DNA of 32,653 nucleotides. Source: Patescibacteria group bacterium (GTDB lineage: Bacteria; Patescibacteriota; Minisyncoccia; Phycocordibacterales; UBA2100). Positions 29,856-32,653 of this stretch are shown in pieces. Made by a program: the position numbers and the translations under genes. Within the stretch, counting starts at the first letter, position 1. Each line of letters opens with the position of its first letter. The notes under the pieces were generated by a model that saw only the letters and a program-made list of their open reading frames with translations, searched no databases and had not been told where the DNA came from. The stretch spans positions 1 through 32,653 of the forward strand of contig JAKFXQ010000012.1 of the NCBI GenBank assembly GCA_021731295.1, in the 5' to 3' direction.

Positions 29856-30941
29856 ATGACGTCAGTACAGCGGGCGTGCGCCGCAGCCACGATCGGTTTG
29901 ATCGCGATTGCGTTTGCCCTCATGACGCAGCGATCCGTTCACGCGGATACGGTACCGGTGTCCGGTTCCGAAATCGTTTGCGAAGTATTCGAACAATTAC
30001 TCGCCCTTGGTCAGCCAATCCCAGAAGGACTCGATGCATCAGGCTGCATGGGTGACGGTGGAGGAGGTGACGGTGGCGGAGATGGAGGAGGTGATAACGG
30101 CGGAGGTGATGGTGGTGGCGATAACGGTGGAGGCGGAGGTTCCGGAGGCGATGGCGGCTCCGGCGGCAACCCTGGCGGAGGTGGCGGAGGCGCCCCACAG
30201 TGTGAAGACAGTATCGACAATGATGGCGATGGACTCATCGATATAAACGATCCAGGTTGTGAGAATGCTGCTGATACTGACGAGTCTAATCCTGCTCCAA
30301 CGAGCGGCGGTACAGGAGCTCAAGAAGGAGAGCTCACGCTGGTAGCGACGTCTTCGGACTCAGGCGATGTAGAAGAAGTCGCGGTCGTTGAGGAAGCACC
30401 GGCGCCTTCGTGCGACTGGTATCTGACAGGCTTCATCCGTCAGGGACGCCAGAATGACGAAGAACAAGTGCGACGCTTGCAGAGTGTTCTGAAGGACATC
30501 GAGGGCATGACGCTTGAGATAAACGGTACGTTCGACACAACGACTGTTGCCGCGGTACATGCCTTCCAAAGCAAATATGCGAGCGACATTCTCACTCCGT
30601 GGGGAGAGACGCGCTCGACGGGATATGTCTATCTGACAACCCGGAAGAAGGTCAACGAAGTCTACTGTAAGGATAAGTCCTTCCCGCTGTCGGAGGCCGA
30701 GATGGAAGAAGTCCAGCGTGTTGCTTCGCAACGTCGCGAAGCGCCGGCAACTCCGACGCCAGCGCCCGTTGCAACTCCTGCAACAGAGGTCGTCGAGGCA
30801 GTTGAGGCTCCCGTAATCGAAACCGATGAGGTAGGCGCAGTAGAAATAGTGCCGACAACGCAGACGGCTGCAGCAGGTTCAACGGAGCGACCGTTCTGGC
30901 GTCCGATAGTCGACATTTTTTCTCGAATCTTCGGCCGCTAA
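29856..30941 (+). CDS. exported Gly/Asp-rich protein with calcium-type loop and peptidoglycan-binding domain
   Basis: The 361-residue protein has a signal peptide (about 1-30). A Gly/Asp-rich segment follows at about 65-112 (GGGDGGGDNGGG). Next is QCEDSIDNDGDGLIDINDPGC, a thrombospondin-type-3-like calcium loop common in CPR surface proteins. A peptidoglycan-binding-like domain lies at about 185-275 (EEQVRRLQSVLKDIEGMTLEINGTFDTTTVAAVHAFQSKY). The C-terminal part is Pro/Thr/Glu-rich and ends WRPIVDIFSRIFGR. Attachment to the cell wall is likely; the ligand of the Gly-rich arm is unknown. A strong terminator follows. Confidence 0.82.
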   Translation: MTSVQRACAAATIGLIAIAFALMTQRSVHADTVPVSGSEIVCEVFEQLLALGQPIPEGLDASGCMGDGGGGDGGGDGGGDNGGGDGGGDNGGGGGSGGDGGSGGNPGGGGGGAPQCEDSIDNDGDGLIDINDPGCENAADTDESNPAPTSGGTGAQEGELTLVATSSDSGDVEEVAVVEEAPAPSCDWYLTGFIRQGRQNDEEQVRRLQSVLKDIEGMTLEINGTFDTTTVAAVHAFQSKYASDILTPWGETRSTGYVYLTTRKKVNEVYCKDKSFPLSEAEMEEVQRVASQRREAPATPTPAPVATPATEVVEAVEAPVIETDEVGAVEIVPTTQTAAAGSTERPFWRPIVDIFSRIFGR

Positions 30942-30959
30942 AGGAAAAAGCAAAAGGAC

Positions 30960-30992
30960 ATATAAAAGACCGCCTCTGGCGGTCTTTTATAT
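30960..30992 (+). terminator. strong intrinsic terminator
   Basis: A 15-bp stem, ATATAAAAGACCGCC and its reverse complement, surrounds TCT and ends in TTTTATATT. Confidence 0.9.
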
Positions 30993-31017
30993 TGCGTGTG
31001 CTAAACCAAAAATATGA

Positions 31018-31137
31018 TTGACACCACAAATCATTCTGCGACTATGCGCGTACCGACAAAGGACATGTCGGAAGTCGAGATGGGCCCAAAGCCACAGCTT
31101 TACGCTGGTTTCCCTAGGTTTCGGGCCCATCTCGACT
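31018..31137 (+). ncRNA. candidate structured RNA with nested hairpins
   Basis: A TTGACA at 31018-31023 with a weak GACTAT 16 bp away could start a transcript near 31052. Two hairpins follow. CCGACA/TGTCGG lies at 31053-31071. A perfect 15-bp stem, AGTCGAGATGGGCCC with its reverse complement (31073-31087 and 31123-31137), encloses 35 nt that hold a smaller hairpin CAGC/GCTG. The loop contains 13 nt complementary to the tandem repeat at 31384. No protein frame is convincing. The right arm lacks a T tract, so the 3' end is unclear. Confidence 0.45.
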
Positions 31138-31276
31138 GTAGACAACAAATTCGTCCGTTATATTGCGCAGTTGGTAGAGACGCTGTTGAAGCTAATTCAC
31201 GCACACTTCAGCACAAAAGTATGTTTGACACGATGTCCCTGAACGTACTGCAGTGAGATATTCACACCCCAAGTCG

Positions 31277-31304
31277 TTGACACATATCTAGGACAGACGA
31301 TAAT
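31277..31304 (+). promoter_or_regulatory. strong promoter upstream of the Gly-rich surface gene
   Basis: TTGACA and GATAAT are 16 bp apart. The predicted start near 31311 gives a leader of about 380 nt. A weaker TTGACA-15-TACTGC lies at 31225-31251. Confidence 0.65.
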
Positions 31305-31311
31305 GCCGTTA

Positions 31312-31689
31312 CGTTTTCGTCGCGTGCGCCGCTTCGGGAACAAAGCGAGTAGTCATTCGTACTTCACGAACGATTACTACACATACAGGGAAACCAGTAC
31401 AGGGAAACCAGCGGTTTTAATCTATGACCGCTTTCACCAAGCGTACCTCGGCATCCGCGCTATTGGCGTGCGTGCCGATTTGTATTTTTGGGGTTTGCGA
31501 TCGCGCGTGAAGTGTGCGGCGCGATCCCTCCTCCGAGGGACCGCGCCGTGGACTGCACGGGCTGGCCTTCGGGTCGGAGGACGAAGTTCACAAGTCTGGT
31601 CGATACCTGTATCACGCGGACCGTACGGGCGCGGGATGCAGATTACAAAGTGCAACACGCACATTAGAAACAATTCAAAAAGCAAACAT
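31312..31689 (+). other. long structured 5' leader of the Gly-rich gene
   Basis: No convincing gene lies here; the track's ORF from 31303 begins inside the -10 box. The leader holds the 14-bp tandem repeat, AGCGGT/ACCGCT arms around 31410-31433, TCGGCA/TGCCGA arms around 31449-31479, and a long hairpin at 31516-31549. That hairpin pairs CGGCGCG with CGCGCCG and TCCCTC with GAGGGA, with one mismatch. No Shine-Dalgarno site precedes the start codon. Confidence 0.5.
31384..31411 (+). repeat. 14-bp perfect tandem repeat
   Basis: TACAGGGAAACCAG is repeated twice without a gap. The segment 31401-31413 is an exact complement of 31103-31115 in the loop of the upstream hairpin. Two units only, so it is not a CRISPR array. 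Confidence 0.8.
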
Positions 31690-32547
31690 ATGACAAAGGC
31701 AATGGGTCTCACAGCAGGCGCAGTTGTCGCAGTCGCGCTTCTCGCAGCTTCTCCGGCTTTCGCCTACCAGAAGGGCGGGAACAACAACAACGACTGCGGC
31801 TGTGTCGGCGAGACTGACAACGGCATCAAGATCAAGGTTATCAACTTCGGTGAGGTCTACAGCGGCACTGCTGCTGTTGCGAACACCGGCGGTAACTACG
31901 CAGGTGGTTCTTACGGCGGTGAGGGTGGCGATGGCGAGGAAGGCGGCAATGGCGGTGAAGCCAACGTCGACGGATACGGCCTCGCAGACGGTGGTGAGGG
32001 CGGCAATGGCGGCCATGGTGGCCAGGGTGGCGACGGCGGTGCAGGCGGTCTCGTTGAGACTGGCGACGCAGAAGCTGACGCTGGTTCTATGAACGCTGTC
32101 AACTCGACTGACATCGATGTCACGCAGGCAGACTGTGGTTGTGACGAAGAGGTCAGCGGTTGGTACGACTCGTTGGGCAACTTCCATCCTTTCAAGGAGG
32201 GAGATGTTGATAACGAAGTTGAAATCGAGGTTGTCAACGCAGGTGGCGTCATGGACGAAACTGTTGCAGCAGCAGACACGGGCAACAACAAGGCCAAGGG
32301 CAGCTACGGCGGTGAAGGAGGCAAGGGCGACGACGGCGGCAACGGCGGCGACGCAAATGCATCTGAAGGCAACGAGTGTGATTGCTACACCTACCCAGGT
32401 GAAGCTTACGGCGGCAATGCTGGCGACGGCGGCGTCGGAGGCAACGGTGGTCACGGCGATGTCGGTGGCACGATCCGCACGGGTCGCGCAACGGCAAACG
32501 CAGGCTCGATCAATGTCGTTAACACGAACTTGATCCGCGTTCGTTAA
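31690..32547 (+). CDS. exported Gly-rich surface protein with internal duplication
   Basis: From the ATG at 31690 the 285-residue protein has a signal peptide (GLTAGAVVAVALLAASPAFA). Two copies of a module follow. Each begins DCGC, has an alternating strand (IKIKVINFGEVYSG; VEIEVVNAGGVMDE), then SYGGEGG and a long Gly/Asn/Asp-rich stretch. Each ends TGxAxAxAGSxNxVN, as in TGDAEADAGSMNAVN and TGRATANAGSINVVN. This repeated Asn/Thr-Gly pattern is common in CPR surface proteins and suggests a beta-solenoid or fibre. Function is unknown. The ORF track's 129 extra N-terminal residues are not credible. Confidence 0.8.
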   Translation: MTKAMGLTAGAVVAVALLAASPAFAYQKGGNNNNDCGCVGETDNGIKIKVINFGEVYSGTAAVANTGGNYAGGSYGGEGGDGEEGGNGGEANVDGYGLADGGEGGNGGHGGQGGDGGAGGLVETGDAEADAGSMNAVNSTDIDVTQADCGCDEEVSGWYDSLGNFHPFKEGDVDNEVEIEVVNAGGVMDETVAAADTGNNKAKGSYGGEGGKGDDGGNGGDANASEGNECDCYTYPGEAYGGNAGDGGVGGNGGHGDVGGTIRTGRATANAGSINVVNTNLIRVR

Positions 32548-32583
32548 TTCACGCAAGTGAACGTGTTTATCGAAAGGTAAACA

Positions 32584-32626
32584 TGCCTGCCGGTGCGCAG
32601 GCAGGGAAGGAGGAGCTTGCTCCTCC
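32584..32626 (+). terminator. two hairpins after the Gly-rich gene
   Basis: TGCCTGC/GCAGGCA (32584-32603) is followed by GGAGGAGC-TT-GCTCCTCC (32609-32626). Neither has a clear T tract, so termination is likely but not certain. Confidence 0.55.
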
Positions 32627-32653
32627 CCTCCCTAGAGACTCTGCACTTTAGTC

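Noticed and set aside
31165-31180. tRNA-like D-arm sequence GCGCAGTTGGTAGAGA
   Set aside because: The D-stem does not pair, no acceptor stem closes, and there is no T-arm, so it is not a tRNA.
31384-31411. CRISPR array
   Set aside because: Only two 14-bp units with no spacers between them.
31303-31689. N-terminal extension of the Gly-rich ORF from 31303
   Set aside because: The ATG lies inside the -10 box of the strong promoter, and the signal peptide begins at 31690.
31675-32556. 293-residue minus-strand ORF opposite the Gly-rich gene
   Set aside because: It is a shadow of the GGN-repeat codons; Ala/Val/Thr-biased composition and no start signals.
1-32653. Alternative genetic code with TGA read as Gly
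   Set aside because: TGA ends several well-defined genes at the expected family length, for example pyrB, msrB and dnaX.

Overview
The window looks like a chromosome segment of a Candidatus Patescibacteria (CPR) bacterium, probably a Parcubacteria-type lineage of moderate GC. This is inferred from gene style: many small or unrecognised proteins, exported proteins with Asn-Asp-Gly-Asp-Gly calcium-type loops, peptidoglycan-binding and Gly-rich surface proteins, a VanY-like peptidase and an orphan pyrB. TGA is used freely as a stop, so the code is the standard bacterial one. No rRNA, CRISPR array, transposase or integrase was seen.

Layout. 1-2.7 kb: the 3' end of dnaX, a PNPOx-like gene, and a tRNA-Gln(TTG) whose 3' end is repeated twice downstream as 17-bp att-like copies. 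These bracket an AT-richer two-gene islet (a SinR/Cas2-fold protein and a membrane coiled-coil protein). Then come a Cdd1-like HhH protein and small proteins. 2.7-6.3 kb: an ABC-F ATPase, a membrane protein, a GIY-YIG nuclease fused to an alkyltransferase-like domain, an ICMT-like methyltransferase and a DUF1801 protein. 6.3-11.7 kb: small genes with their own promoter, Shine-Dalgarno site and terminator alternate with a tandem M14 carboxypeptidase pair (the first copy apparently inactive), a VanY-like peptidase, a cold-shock protein, an NYN-domain protein and a DUF1428 protein. 11.8-18.0 kb: a copper region with a complete NirK-type nitrite reductase, a His-rich small protein, two exported His-rich proteins and a large CopC-CopD fusion. 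18-25.3 kb: a GH18 protein, an adenosine-deaminase-like protein, a DUF378 protein, an XRE regulator with a membrane partner, a Met-rich thioredoxin with a DipZ-like CcdA/TlpA protein, and an M29 aminopeptidase. 25.3-29.7 kb: a histidine phosphatase, pyrB, msrB, a ZIP transporter divergent from a Fur-family regulator, and a YibE/F protein. 29.8-32.6 kb: two exported low-complexity surface proteins separated by a 748-bp structured, gene-free region.

How it fits together. Copper nitrite reductase, copper carriers, exported disulfide/thioredoxin chemistry, methionine-sulfoxide repair and metal-responsive transport form a plausible extracytoplasmic copper and redox programme. This is inferred from proximity and families.

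Regulation is the most striking sequence-level feature. At least 13 genes have a -10-like hexamer exactly 6 nt before the start codon, which predicts leaderless mRNAs. A second class of small genes has strong Shine-Dalgarno sites and hairpin terminators. The ZIP/Fur divergent promoter pair appears to share one self-complementary TTGCAA hexamer as the -35 box of both promoters.
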